Positions 47,313 to 55,546 of a DNA stretch of 64,000 nt are shown piece by piece (position 1 is the first letter of the stretch; each line of letters starts with the position of its first letter). Source of the DNA: Streptomyces asoensis. Its GTDB lineage: Bacteria > Actinomycetota > Actinomycetes > Streptomycetales > Streptomycetaceae. The stretch covers positions 9,920,001 through 9,984,000 of the forward strand of contig NZ_CP049838.1 of NCBI RefSeq assembly GCF_013085465.1. Reading direction: 5' to 3'. Both the position numbers and the translations under genes were made by a program. Under the pieces are notes generated by a model, which worked only from the letters and a program-made list of their open reading frames with translations, was not told the origin of the DNA and did no database searches.

Positions 47313-48467
47313 ATGTCGAAAGCATCCAAGTCCTGGGCGGGGGCCTTCCTCGCGGCGGCCGTTGCGGCCGGCCTCACGGCGACGGCGATCCCGGCCCAGG
47401 CCGGGACCCGGGCCGCGCCCGCCGCCCACCCGCCCAAGGCCGCGCCCGTGGTGGTGGCGAGCGGCCTGCACAACCCGCGCGCGGTCCGGGTCCAGGCCGA
47501 CGGCTCGGTCCTGGTGACGGAGGCCGGCAACGGCTCGGGAGGCCCCTGCACGACGCCGGGCACCCGGTGCCTGGGCCTCACCGGCTCCCTCTACCGGGTG
47601 AAGGGCTCCCGGCAGGGCCGTGTCGTCACCGGCCTGCCCTCCGAGATGGGCGTCCGGGCCGACGGCAGCACCGCGGTCAACGGGGCGATCCAGGCCGAGG
47701 CCACCGCGAAGGGCACCTACCGTGTGGTCTACGGCCTGAACGGCACCCCCGCCATCCGTGCGGCCCTCGGCCCGGACGCGGCGCCGCTGGGCACACTGAG
47801 CATCGCGGGCGGCAGGGCCCTGGGGGACCTCGCCGACCACGAGGGCCGGCTCGACCCCGACTCCGTGCTCGGCAACAACGAGGTCTTCTCCAACCCGCAC
47901 AACTTCGCCAGGGACGGCCGCGACTTCCTGGTCACCGACGCCGCCGCCAACACCCTGATCCGGGTCCACCCCGACGGCACCACCACGACCGAGTTCGTCT
48001 TCCCCAACAGCATCCTGCCCGCCGCCTCCCCGGCCGGTCAGCCGCTGGCACCGGCCGGCCAGACCGAGGCGGTGCCGACCGGCATCGTGCGCGGCCGCGA
48101 CGGCGCCTTCTACCTCGCCACCATGGGCGGCATGCACGAGGGCCTCAGCCGTGTCTGGCGCTACGTTCCCGGCAGCCGGCCGACCGTCTTCGCCACCGGC
48201 CTGACCGACGTCACCGACCTCGCCCTGGCCCCCGACGGCGACCTGATCGCCCTGTCCTACGGCACCAGGACCTCGCTCCCGCCGGCCGACCCGGGCCCCG
48301 GCGCGCTGACCCGGATCAACAAGAGGACGGGCGCCCTCACCCCGATCGACACCGGCAACCGCCTGAACATGCCCGCGGGCGTGACCGTCAGCCGCAACGG
48401 TGACATCTACGTCACCAACAACGCACTCGGCACCAGCGGCCAGCTCCTGAAATTCCCGGCCCGCTGA
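47313..48467 (+). CDS. Secreted ScyD/ScyE-family beta-propeller protein, copy 2
   Basis: A 384-residue paralogue of the divergent neighbour, nearly identical over the signal peptide (MSKASKSWAGAFLAAAVAAG) and propeller blocks (GLHNPRAVRVQADGS, DFLVTDAAANTLIRVHPDG, IVRGRDGAFYLATMGG, LLKFPAR end). ATG 47313 follows TTGAGGAG. Tandem placement and high identity, together with a shared leader, show local duplication. Likely exported and folded as a propeller; activity unknown. Confidence 0.82.
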   Translation: MSKASKSWAGAFLAAAVAAGLTATAIPAQAGTRAAPAAHPPKAAPVVVASGLHNPRAVRVQADGSVLVTEAGNGSGGPCTTPGTRCLGLTGSLYRVKGSRQGRVVTGLPSEMGVRADGSTAVNGAIQAEATAKGTYRVVYGLNGTPAIRAALGPDAAPLGTLSIAGGRALGDLADHEGRLDPDSVLGNNEVFSNPHNFARDGRDFLVTDAAANTLIRVHPDGTTTTEFVFPNSILPAASPAGQPLAPAGQTEAVPTGIVRGRDGAFYLATMGGMHEGLSRVWRYVPGSRPTVFATGLTDVTDLALAPDGDLIALSYGTRTSLPPADPGPGALTRINKRTGALTPIDTGNRLNMPAGVTVSRNGDIYVTNNALGTSGQLLKFPAR

Positions 48468-48763
48468 CCGGTACAGCTGCCCTTTCCCCGCCACCACGGC
48501 ACCCACCGCGCAATACACCGGCGGCCACGCCGCGCAAGGCGGGGGAGCCGCTCCCCGGACCACGCACGGAATCCGTTCGTCCGCACTCCGCCCTCACCCG
48601 GCGCACGGCGCCGGACGGTTACCGATTCCTGCCCGTGCGGCCGGTGCGCCCACACCCCCCTTTCCGATGTTGCACAGTGCGTTCCGGTCAACTCCTGCGC
48701 CTATGGTGACCGCCGGTTGAATTCACCCACTTCTTGTGGGGGCGTGCCGAGTTGAGGAGTGAC
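48468..48763. promoter_or_regulatory. Spacer with third copy of the ScyD leader (48665-48763)
   Basis: GATGTTGCACAG, GCGTTCCGG, CGCCTATGGTGACCGCCGG and GTTGAGGAGTGACATGTCG repeat the leader of copies 1 and 2. The first ~190 bp of the spacer shows nothing recognisable. Confidence 0.6.
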
Positions 48764-49918
48764 ATGTCGAAAGCAAGCAAGTCCTGGGCGGGGGCCTTCC
48801 TGGCGGCGGCGGTCGTGGGCAGCCTCACGGCGACGGTGATCCCGGCCCAGGCCGGGACCCGGGCCGCGTCCGCCGCCCACCCGCCCAAGGCCGCGCCCGT
48901 GGTGGTGGCGAGCGGCCTGCACAACCCGCGGGGCGTCACGGTGCAGCCCGACGGCTCGGTCCTGGTCGCGGAGGCCGGCAGCGGCCCGGCCACCCCCTGC
49001 ACGGCGTCGCCCGGCGCCATCACCCGGTGCCTGGGCTTCACCGGCTCCCTCTACCGGGTCAAGGGCTCCCGGCAGAGCCGTGTCGTCACCGGCCTGCCCT
49101 CCCAGCTGATCTACCGCACCGACGGCTCCAGCCTGGTCACCGGAGCACTCCGGTCCGAAGCCGGCCGCAACGGCGCCTACCGGGTGGTCTACGGCCTCAG
49201 CGGCCTGCCCGCGGACCGTGCGGCGCTCGGCGCGGGCAGCGGGCCGCTGGGCACGCTGAGCACGGCCCGGGGCAAGGTGCTGGGGGACCTGGCCGGGCAC
49301 GAGGCCCGGCACGACCCGGACTCCGTGACCGGCAACAACGAGGTCTTCTCCAACCCGGCCGACTTCGCCAGGGACGGCCGCGACTTCCTGGTCACCGACG
49401 CCGGCGCCAACGACCTGATCCGGGTCCACCCCGACGGCACCACCACGACCGAGTTCGTCTTCCCCAACAACGTGCTGCCCGCCGCCTCCCCGGCCGTCCA
49501 GCCGCTGACCCCGGCCGGACAGGCCCAGGCGGTGCCGACCGGCATCGTGCGCGGCCGCGACGGCGCCTTCTACATTTCCGACATGAGCGCCCTGCGGCAG
49601 GGCCTCGGCCGTGTCTGGCGCTATGTCCCCGGCAGTACGCCGACCGTCTTCGCCACCGGCCTGACCGACGTCATCGACCTCGCCCTGGCCCCCGACGGCG
49701 ACCTGATCGCCCTGTCCTACAACACCGGAACCTCGACCGCCCCGCTGCCCGGCGCGCTGACCCGGATCAACAAGAGGACGGGCGCCCTCACCCCGATCGA
49801 CACCGGCAACCGCCTGACCGTGCCGCTGGGCGTGGCTGTCGGCCCGCGCGGTGACATCTACGTCACCAACAACGCACTCGGCACCAGCGGCGAACTCCTG
49901 AAGTTCCCGGCCCGCTGA
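48764..49918 (+). CDS. Secreted ScyD/ScyE-family beta-propeller protein, copy 3
   Basis: A 384-residue third paralogue in tandem with copy 2. Signal peptide MSKASKSWAGAFLAAAVVGS with an AQA site, then the same propeller segments (GLHNPRGVTVQPDGS, DFLVTDAGANDLIRVHPDG, IVRGRDGAFYISDMSA, LLKFPAR). ATG 48764 follows TTGAGGAG. The variation between copies is concentrated in the middle, suggesting divergence of loops on a common scaffold. Confidence 0.82.
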   Translation: MSKASKSWAGAFLAAAVVGSLTATVIPAQAGTRAASAAHPPKAAPVVVASGLHNPRGVTVQPDGSVLVAEAGSGPATPCTASPGAITRCLGFTGSLYRVKGSRQSRVVTGLPSQLIYRTDGSSLVTGALRSEAGRNGAYRVVYGLSGLPADRAALGAGSGPLGTLSTARGKVLGDLAGHEARHDPDSVTGNNEVFSNPADFARDGRDFLVTDAGANDLIRVHPDGTTTTEFVFPNNVLPAASPAVQPLTPAGQAQAVPTGIVRGRDGAFYISDMSALRQGLGRVWRYVPGSTPTVFATGLTDVIDLALAPDGDLIALSYNTGTSTAPLPGALTRINKRTGALTPIDTGNRLTVPLGVAVGPRGDIYVTNNALGTSGELLKFPAR

Positions 49919-49940
49919 CCCGGTTCACCCACCCGGGAAT

Positions 49941-49980
49941 CGCCGCAGGAGGCTGCACCGCGGTGCAGCCTCCTGCGGCG
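49941..49980. terminator. 40-bp perfect palindrome terminator
   Basis: CGCCGCAGGAGGCTGCACCG is followed immediately by its exact reverse complement: a 20-bp arm hairpin 23 nt after the copy 3 stop and before the convergent ferredoxin gene. Confidence 0.85.
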
Positions 49981-50167
49981 CCCGTACCGGCACACCACAC
50001 CGCCGGTCGGGCGCCCCGTGACGGGGAAGAAGCACACCGAACGGCCGGCCGCCGAGCGCGCAGCGCAGCGCCCTGTACGCCCGGAAGGCCGCGGGCGCAC
50101 CTCGCCCGCGGCCTCTCACCCGCCCCGGCCGGACATCAGCAACCCGTCCGGCCCGGCGGCCGCTGCC

Positions 50168-50368
50168 TCACTCTCCCTCGACGGCGATGGCCTGCACCGG
50201 ACAGGCCCGTACGGCCTCGCGCACCAGCGGCTCACCCGCGCCGTCCTCACGCCCGGGCAGGATCTCGCTGAGACCGTCGTCGTCCTGCGTGAAGACGCCC
50301 GGGACGGTGAGCGCGCACATGCCCGCGCCCATGCACCGGTCCTTGTCGATGTGGATCCGCACGCTCAT
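50168..50368 (-). CDS. 3Fe-4S ferredoxin partner of the P450
   Basis: A 66-residue ferredoxin with Cys12, Cys18 and Cys56 (RCMGAGMC ... VRACPVQAI), the three-cysteine pattern of P450-linked 3Fe-4S ferredoxins in Streptomyces. It passes electrons to the cytochrome encoded immediately upstream; its ATG at 50368 (or GTG 50371) directly follows the P450 stop at 50372. Confidence 0.92.
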   Translation of the reverse strand: MSVRIHIDKDRCMGAGMCALTVPGVFTQDDDGLSEILPGREDGAGEPLVREAVRACPVQAIAVEGE

Positions 50369-50371
50369 CAC

Positions 50372-51580
50372 CTACCAGGTGGCCGGGAGTTCGATCATGC
50401 CCTGCAGAGTGGTCCCCGGTTTGAAGGGGATCTCCCGCGCGGGCACCGCGAGCTTCAGACCGGGCAGCCGCTCGAACAGGGTGCGCAGCGCGATCTCGAT
50501 CTCGGCCCGGGCCAGGTTCTGCCCCAGGCACTGGTGCATGCCGAAACCGAACGCGAGGTGGTGGCGGTCCGGGCGGTGCCAGTCCAGCTCGTCGGGCTCG
50601 CTGTGGACCGCGGTGTCACGGTTGATCAGGGACGTCGACATCATGACGCCGTCGTTGGCGCGGATCGTCTGCCCGCCGAAGTCGATGTCCTGCGTCGCCA
50701 CCCGCATCCCGCCCTCGGCGACGGACAGGAAACGCAGCAGCTCCTCGACGGCCGCGGGCATCAGCTCCGGGTCCGCGCGAAGCTCGGCGAGCCGGTCGGG
50801 ATGTTCCAGCAGCGTGAACGTCCCAAGAGAGATCATGTTCGTGGTGGTCTCGTGCCCCGCGACGACCAGCAGGGCCGCCAGCGCCATCAACTCGTCGCGC
50901 TTGATGACCCCTTCGGCGAGCTGCTCGTGGATCAGCTCGTCGAGCAGTCCGTCACCGGGCTCGCGCTGCTTGTGCTCGATCAACGCGCCCAGGTAGGCGT
51001 CGAGCCGCTCCCCGGCCTGCTGCGTGTCCGCGACCGTCGGGCCGGCCAGCAACCGCCGCGACTGCTCCTCGAAGAACTCGTGATCGGCGTACGGCACACC
51101 GAGCAGGAGGCACATCACCTGGGACGACACCGGCAGCGCGAAGGCGCTCACCAGCTCGGCCTGCGGCCCCTGGGCGATGATGTCGTCGATGAGCCGGTCG
51201 ACGATCTCCTGGACGCGCGGGCGCAGAGCGGAGATGCGTTTGGCCGTGAAACTGGGAATCACCGTCCGCCGCAGCGCCTTGTGCTCGGGGTCGTCCATGC
51301 CCAGGAGGGAGAGACGGCGCCCGCGGACGCGGTTCTTGAAGCCCTCGGTCGGCGAGGGGAACGCCTCGTTGTCCTGGTCGGCGGACAGCCGCGGGTCGCT
51401 GAGCAGCTCCCGGGCCGCGGCGAACCCGGTGACGAGCCACACCGAGCGCCCGTCGTAGAGCCTGACCCGGGACAGCGGACGGGCCGCACGCAGCGGGTCG
51501 TACCCGGCCGGCGGGTGGTAGGGACACGTACGGTCCTGGGGGAAGGCGACGAGTGGTTCCGTCACGGCTTCTTGCGTCAT
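50372..51580 (-). CDS. Cytochrome P450 1
   Basis: A 402-residue bacterial P450. The oxygen-binding helix AGHETTTN, the ExxR of EELLRFLS, and the heme loop FGFGMHQCLGQNLAR with the axial Cys are all present. N-terminus TEPLVAFPQDRTCPYHPPAGY and overall pattern match the cytochrome at 60170, so the two are related. ATG at 51580 has GCGAGG upstream. It likely oxidises a cluster product (phenazine, quinone or prenyl side chain). The region upstream contains the decayed ScyD copy. Confidence 0.93.
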   Translation of the reverse strand: MTQEAVTEPLVAFPQDRTCPYHPPAGYDPLRAARPLSRVRLYDGRSVWLVTGFAAARELLSDPRLSADQDNEAFPSPTEGFKNRVRGRRLSLLGMDDPEHKALRRTVIPSFTAKRISALRPRVQEIVDRLIDDIIAQGPQAELVSAFALPVSSQVMCLLLGVPYADHEFFEEQSRRLLAGPTVADTQQAGERLDAYLGALIEHKQREPGDGLLDELIHEQLAEGVIKRDELMALAALLVVAGHETTTNMISLGTFTLLEHPDRLAELRADPELMPAAVEELLRFLSVAEGGMRVATQDIDFGGQTIRANDGVMMSTSLINRDTAVHSEPDELDWHRPDRHHLAFGFGMHQCLGQNLARAEIEIALRTLFERLPGLKLAVPAREIPFKPGTTLQGMIELPATW

Positions 51581-52220
51581 GGATGCCTCGCAACTGTAGA
51601 AGCAGGTGAACCGGGGGCAGGCGGCCGGAACTTCAGCGGCACCCCCGCCGGCGTTCGGCGGGTCGCCGCTGACGTGGACGGCGCCGCGCGGGCCGACGGC
51701 CGGGCGGCCGCTGTGCCGACCGGGGTGCGGGCGCCCGCCGTGCGGCCGGTCCGGGTCAGGGCGCCGGGCACGGCTGCCGCTGCCGGGAGGACCCCGCCCA
51801 AGGCATGTTTGCTCTCGACATGGCGCTCCTCGACTCGGCGTGCCCTCCGCCGCCGGGGGCGAATCCAACCGGCGCCACCATAGACGCGCGAGTCGGCCGC
51901 GACGCGGTGTGCAACATCGGAACCTCCGCGCTCGGACACCGGCCGCACGGCCGGGAACCGGCGCCGTCGCGGCACCGTGCGCAGGTGAGGGCAGGTCCAC
52001 GCGAACCGAACCCGTCAGGGGCTTCGGGCAGCGGCTCTCCACCGCGTTTCCACCGGCGCGAGACGGTGCCTCGAACGGCGGCCGGCGGTCGCTGTCAATC
52101 GGGGCTGTCTCCTCAGGTGATCTCCAAGTCCCCCCAGGTAAACTGAGGCGACGCGCCGCCCGGGTATGACGCCTCGTCACACCGGTGGGGAAAGGCGCGG
52201 CCGAGGGGGGCGGCGACACC
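51581..52220. other. 640-bp spacer with ScyD remnant and fourth leader copy
   Basis: It contains the pseudogene at 51614-51821 and its leader (51822-51920) on the minus strand. 51921-52220 shows no gene; it should hold the promoter of the ECF41 gene starting at 52221. Confidence 0.6.
51614..51821 (-). pseudogene. ScyD/ScyE-family copy 4, internally deleted and frameshifted
   Basis: The minus strand keeps the conserved leader, the start codon (ATGTCGAGAGCAAACATGCC at 51821) and the WAG signal-peptide region with a one-base loss, then jumps to the 3' end: CCCGGCGCCCTGACCCGGA ... GTGCCGCTGAAGTTCCGGCC resembles the closing 150 bases of the intact genes. Over 900 bp of the middle is missing. Not functional. 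Confidence 0.7.
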
Positions 52221-53150
52221 ATGAGCGTGCAGTCCGATTTAGGAGACGGCCGGCTCGATCCGGCTCTGAGCGCGGTCCTGAGCGAGCGGCGTCAGCTGAT
52301 CAATCTCGCGTACCGGTTGCTCGGCTCCGTGGCCGACGCCGAGGACGTCGTCCAGGAGACGTACGTCCGCTGGTACGCCATGTCCCCACGGCAGCGGGAG
52401 GACATCGCGTCTCCCGGCGGCTGGCTGACCAGGGTCGCCGGCCGCATCTGCCTCGACCTGCTCGGCTCGGCGCGGGCCAAGCGCGAAATGTACGTGGGCG
52501 AATGGGTGCCGGAGCCGCTGCCCGACCGTATGGAGTGGTTCAGCGGGCGGTCCGGCGGCGCCGTCGACCCGGCCGACCGGGTCACCCTCGACGAGTCGGT
52601 CAACATGGCCTTCCTCATCGTGCTCGAGTCGATGACCCCGGCCGAGCGCGTCGCCTTCATCCTGCACGACGTCTTCCACTATTCGTTCGCGGAAGTGGCG
52701 GAGATCGTCGGCCGGACGCCGGCGGCATGCCGCAAGCTGGCCTCGTCGGCCCGCCGCCGTATGCGCGGGCAGCAGGCTCCCGAGACCGCGGCAGCCCAAC
52801 GCGCGGGCATCGTCAGGGACTTCAAGCAGGCATGGGAGTCCCAGGACATCGAAGCCCTCATCGGCCTGCTCGATCCCGATGCCACGACGATCACCGACGG
52901 CGGCGGCCTGGTCGGGGCTCAGCTCCACCCCGTCGAGGGCGGCGAGCAGGTCGCCCGCTTCTTCATCGATTCCGCGGGCACCGCACCCGACCTGACGATC
53001 CTGGAGTGCAAGGTCAACGGCCAGCCCGGTCTGGTGCTGCAACGCGACGGTGTCGCCCTGTCGGTGCTGGCGTTCGACGTGGCAGGCGACCGGATCAAGC
53101 ACATCTGGGCGGTGCTCAACCCCGACAAGCTCCGGTCCTGGACGCTCTGA
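52221..53150 (+). CDS. ECF41-family RNA polymerase sigma factor 2
   Basis: A 309-residue sigma factor with region 2 (AYRLLGSVADAEDVVQETYVRW), region 4 (MTPAERVAFILHDVFHYSFAEVAEIVG) and the fused SnoaL-like domain with landmarks WVPEP, DGGG and NPDKL, the last matching the ECF41 consensus exactly. Codon 7 is TTA (52239-52241). ATG 52221 has a GAGGGG site. Converges on a CMD gene whose promoter fits ECF41, so it probably activates that gene and perhaps the MFS exporter. Confidence 0.93.
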   Translation: MSVQSDLGDGRLDPALSAVLSERRQLINLAYRLLGSVADAEDVVQETYVRWYAMSPRQREDIASPGGWLTRVAGRICLDLLGSARAKREMYVGEWVPEPLPDRMEWFSGRSGGAVDPADRVTLDESVNMAFLIVLESMTPAERVAFILHDVFHYSFAEVAEIVGRTPAACRKLASSARRRMRGQQAPETAAAQRAGIVRDFKQAWESQDIEALIGLLDPDATTITDGGGLVGAQLHPVEGGEQVARFFIDSAGTAPDLTILECKVNGQPGLVLQRDGVALSVLAFDVAGDRIKHIWAVLNPDKLRSWTL

Positions 53151-53280
53151 CGGAGCATCTGCGTGCCCTCGAGCCGGCGCGGGCCGTACGCACTGCGAGA
53201 CGGCCCGCGCCCGCCGCCCGGTGCGCTCACGGCGTCCGCTGCGCACGGGGCACGGCGGATCGCCGGGTGGGACGGGAAAC

Positions 53281-53311
53281 GCCCCGGGCCGCGGTGTGCG
53301 GCGCCCGGGGC
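53281..53311. terminator. Bidirectional hairpin terminator between sigma factor 2 and CMD 2
   Basis: A 9-bp perfect stem (GCCCCGGGC at 53281 and GCCCGGGGC at 53303) with a 13-nt loop, between the convergent stops at 53150 and 53352. Confidence 0.75.
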
Positions 53312-53351
53312 GTCCTTGCCGCCGCATGACGCGGCGTCCGTCTCCTGCTGG

Positions 53352-53828
53352 TTAACCGAGCTGGCCGGGCTGGTAGCTGCCGCCCTGCTGCCGGGTGATG
53401 ACGCCCAGACGGTTGGTGGCGTTGATGAGGGCGATGAGCGTCGACAGGGCGACGAGCTCCTCCTCGTTGTAGTGCTTGGAGGCATCGGACCAGGCCTCGT
53501 CCGTCACACCGCCGGCCGCGTCGGCGATGCGGGTGCCCTGCTCCGTCAGCTCCAGGGCGGCGCGCTCGGCGTCGGTGAACACCGTGGACTCGCGCCAGGC
53601 CGCGACCAGGTTGACCCGCACCGTGGTCTCCCCGGCGTGCGCGGCGTCCTTGGTGTGGATGTCGGTGCAGAAGCCGCAGCCGTTGATCTGGCTGGCGCGG
53701 AGCATGACCAGGTCCTGAGTTGCCTTCGGCACCGTCGTGCCGTCGAAGATCGCCTTGCTCGCCGAGGCGATGTACTTCAAGGCCTTGCCTGCGAGCGGGC
53801 TGGCGGAGAGGTTCAAGCGGGCTTCCAT
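53352..53828 (-). CDS. Carboxymuconolactone decarboxylase/AhpD-family protein 2
   Basis: A 158-residue AhpD-fold protein with the complete CxxCxxxH motif (NGCGFCTDIHTKDA), as in alkylhydroperoxidase-like enzymes. ATG at 53828 follows AGGGA. Its ECF41-type promoter lies 40 nt upstream and the sigma factor is the convergent neighbour, the standard ECF41 arrangement. It may detoxify peroxides formed by redox-cycling phenazines or quinones; that role is inference. Confidence 0.9.
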   Translation of the reverse strand: MEARLNLSASPLAGKALKYIASASKAIFDGTTVPKATQDLVMLRASQINGCGFCTDIHTKDAAHAGETTVRVNLVAAWRESTVFTDAERAALELTEQGTRIADAAGGVTDEAWSDASKHYNEEELVALSTLIALINATNRLGVITRQQGGSYQPGQLG

Positions 53829-53867
53829 GACGCATCCCTAAATGTTTGTCGGCAGGTACACCTCTAC

Positions 53868-53894
53868 GACGAGACAGCCCCGCAAAATGTGAGG
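53868..53894 (-). promoter_or_regulatory. ECF41-type promoter of CMD gene 2
   Basis: Minus strand: CCTCACA (53894-53888), exactly 16 nt, then CGTC (53871-53868). The same variant -35 and spacing occur at the MFS promoter (22781). A second CGTCACATT lies just upstream (about 53899-53908). Confidence 0.75.
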
Positions 53895-54040
53895 CCGGCG
53901 AATGTGACGCGCGTCTCCCCGCGGTGCCGCGGGTGTGCACGGCCGCCGCCGCGCCACCGCCTCGCCCCCCGGTCCTGCGCCGGGCCGACGGGCGCCCGGG
54001 CGCCGGGAGCGGGGCCTGCCGCTCCCGGCGGGGTCCGGTG

Positions 54041-54676
54041 TCAGGGCTGTAGACGGGTGACGGACCACCCCTGGTCCGTGCGTTCGTAGCGGAGCCGCTC
54101 GTGCAGCCGGTCGGTGCCGTCGGACCAGAACTCCAGGCACTGGGCGTCCAGTTCGAAACCGACGAAGGTGTCGGGACGCGGGTGCGGAGCCGAGCCGGCG
54201 AGCCGGGCCGCGCGCTCGCGCAGCTCCGCCGCGTCCGCCAGCGGCTCGCTCTGCCGGGACGCCACCGTCATGGCGTGGGTGAACACCGGCCGGGCCGCCC
54301 ACAGGGCGTCCGACGCCGCGTCGGACACCCGCCGTACCGGCCCGCTGACGCTGACCTGACGGCTGGTCTCACGCCAGTACAGAAGACCCGACGCCCACGG
54401 GTTCTCGCGCATCTCCCGGCCCTTGCGGCTGCCCCGGTGGCTGGCGAAGAGCAGACCGCGGTCGGTCACCCGCGCCAGCACGACCGTGCGCACCGACGCG
54501 CGGCCGCGTGCGTCGGCCGTGGCGAGCGCCATCGCGGCCGGCTCCCGTACGTTCAGTTCCCGCGCCTCCCGCAGCCACCCGCGCAGCAGTACGACCGGGT
54601 CCGCGACCGGGTCCTCGTACTCCGGGAACGGCACCTGGAGGGTGCCGGTGAGGCTCTCCGACCTGCTCGCTGTCAT
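54041..54676 (-). CDS. phzG: Phenazine oxidase PhzG, FMN-dependent PNPOx-fold
   Basis: A 211-residue pyridoxamine-phosphate-oxidase-like flavoprotein that oxidises the reduced tricycle to phenazine carboxylates. Family segments include RGWLREARELNVREPAAMALATAD, FASHRGSRKGREMRENPWASGLLYW (FMN phosphate site) and the C-terminal LHERLRYERTDQGWSVTRLQP. ATG at 54676 has AAGGA upstream. It is the last gene of the minus-strand order phzB-D-E-F-G. Confidence 0.93.
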   Translation of the reverse strand: MTASRSESLTGTLQVPFPEYEDPVADPVVLLRGWLREARELNVREPAAMALATADARGRASVRTVVLARVTDRGLLFASHRGSRKGREMRENPWASGLLYWRETSRQVSVSGPVRRVSDAASDALWAARPVFTHAMTVASRQSEPLADAAELRERAARLAGSAPHPRPDTFVGFELDAQCLEFWSDGTDRLHERLRYERTDQGWSVTRLQP

Positions 54677-54704
54677 GTCCTTCCTTTCCGGCCACGCGGG
54701 CCGC

Positions 54705-55541
54705 TCAGACGAGAAGGGTCCCGCGGGCCACGATCACGCAGTCACCGCCGACCTCGACGCTCGTGAAGTCCTCGCCGCTGCCGCCGATCCGGGCGAGCAT
54801 GCGGGAAGGGCGGCCCATGTCGACGCCCTGCGTGATCTCGGCGCTCCGGCCCTGGGTGAGGGCCCCGTGCCGCAGCAGATGGATGACCAGCGGGCCGGCG
54901 GCCGACCCGGTGGCCGCGTCCTCGACCACCCCGTAGGCGGGCGAGAACATCCGGGTGCGCCAGTGGGCCCCCGAGCCGGCGAAGCAGTTGGCCGCCAGGT
55001 CCTCGAAGCGCGACAGGGCGCGGTGGTCGGGGCGCAGCGCGGACAGCGCGGCCGTGCTCTCCAGGCCGACGAACACATGCCTGGGCCCGTTGCGGTAGAT
55101 GTCCACCGGGAGCGTCGACTTGTCCACGCCCAGCGCGCCGAGGAGTTCACCGGCCCGCTCGAACGGCTCCCAGGTCGGTATCGGCTGCCGCATCCGGGCA
55201 CCGGTCACCCGGCCGTCCCGGCGGTGCAGTTCGAAGGGGATCGTGCCCATGGCCGTCTCCAGGCGCAGCGTGTCGCCGTCGGTGCGTTCACCGAGCGCGG
55301 CGGCCGTCCCCAGCAGCGGATGGCCGGCGAACGGCAGCTCGTTGACCGGGGTGAAGATACGGATCCGGGCGTCGCCGCCGTGCCGCGGGCGCAGCACGAA
55401 CGTGGTCTCCGAAAGGTTCATCTCCCGCGCGATGCGCTGCATCACCGACGCGGACAGGTCGTCGCCGTCGAAGAAGACCGCCACGGGGTTGCCCTGAAGG
55501 CGCACACGGGTGAAAGCGTCCACGACGAGATACGAGTGCAT
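54705..55541 (-). CDS. phzF: PhzF isomerase, trans-2,3-dihydro-3-hydroxyanthranilate isomerase
   Basis: A 278-residue PhzF-fold enzyme, the same length as the Pseudomonas enzyme. The catalytic Glu45 is in NLSETTFVL and the start MHSYLVVDAFTRVRLQGNPVAVF is the family N-terminus, fixing ATG 55541. It isomerises DHHA to the aminoketone that dimerises to the phenazine core. It starts 5 nt after the phzE stop. Confidence 0.96.
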   Translation of the reverse strand: MHSYLVVDAFTRVRLQGNPVAVFFDGDDLSASVMQRIAREMNLSETTFVLRPRHGGDARIRIFTPVNELPFAGHPLLGTAAALGERTDGDTLRLETAMGTIPFELHRRDGRVTGARMRQPIPTWEPFERAGELLGALGVDKSTLPVDIYRNGPRHVFVGLESTAALSALRPDHRALSRFEDLAANCFAGSGAHWRTRMFSPAYGVVEDAATGSAAGPLVIHLLRHGALTQGRSAEITQGVDMGRPSRMLARIGGSGEDFTSVEVGGDCVIVARGTLLV

Positions 55542-55546
55542 GCCGC

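Noticed and set aside
50018..51883. A 621-codon plus-strand frame opposite ferredoxin and P450 1
   Set aside because: Antisense shadow; the minus strand carries unmistakable P450 and ferredoxin motifs.
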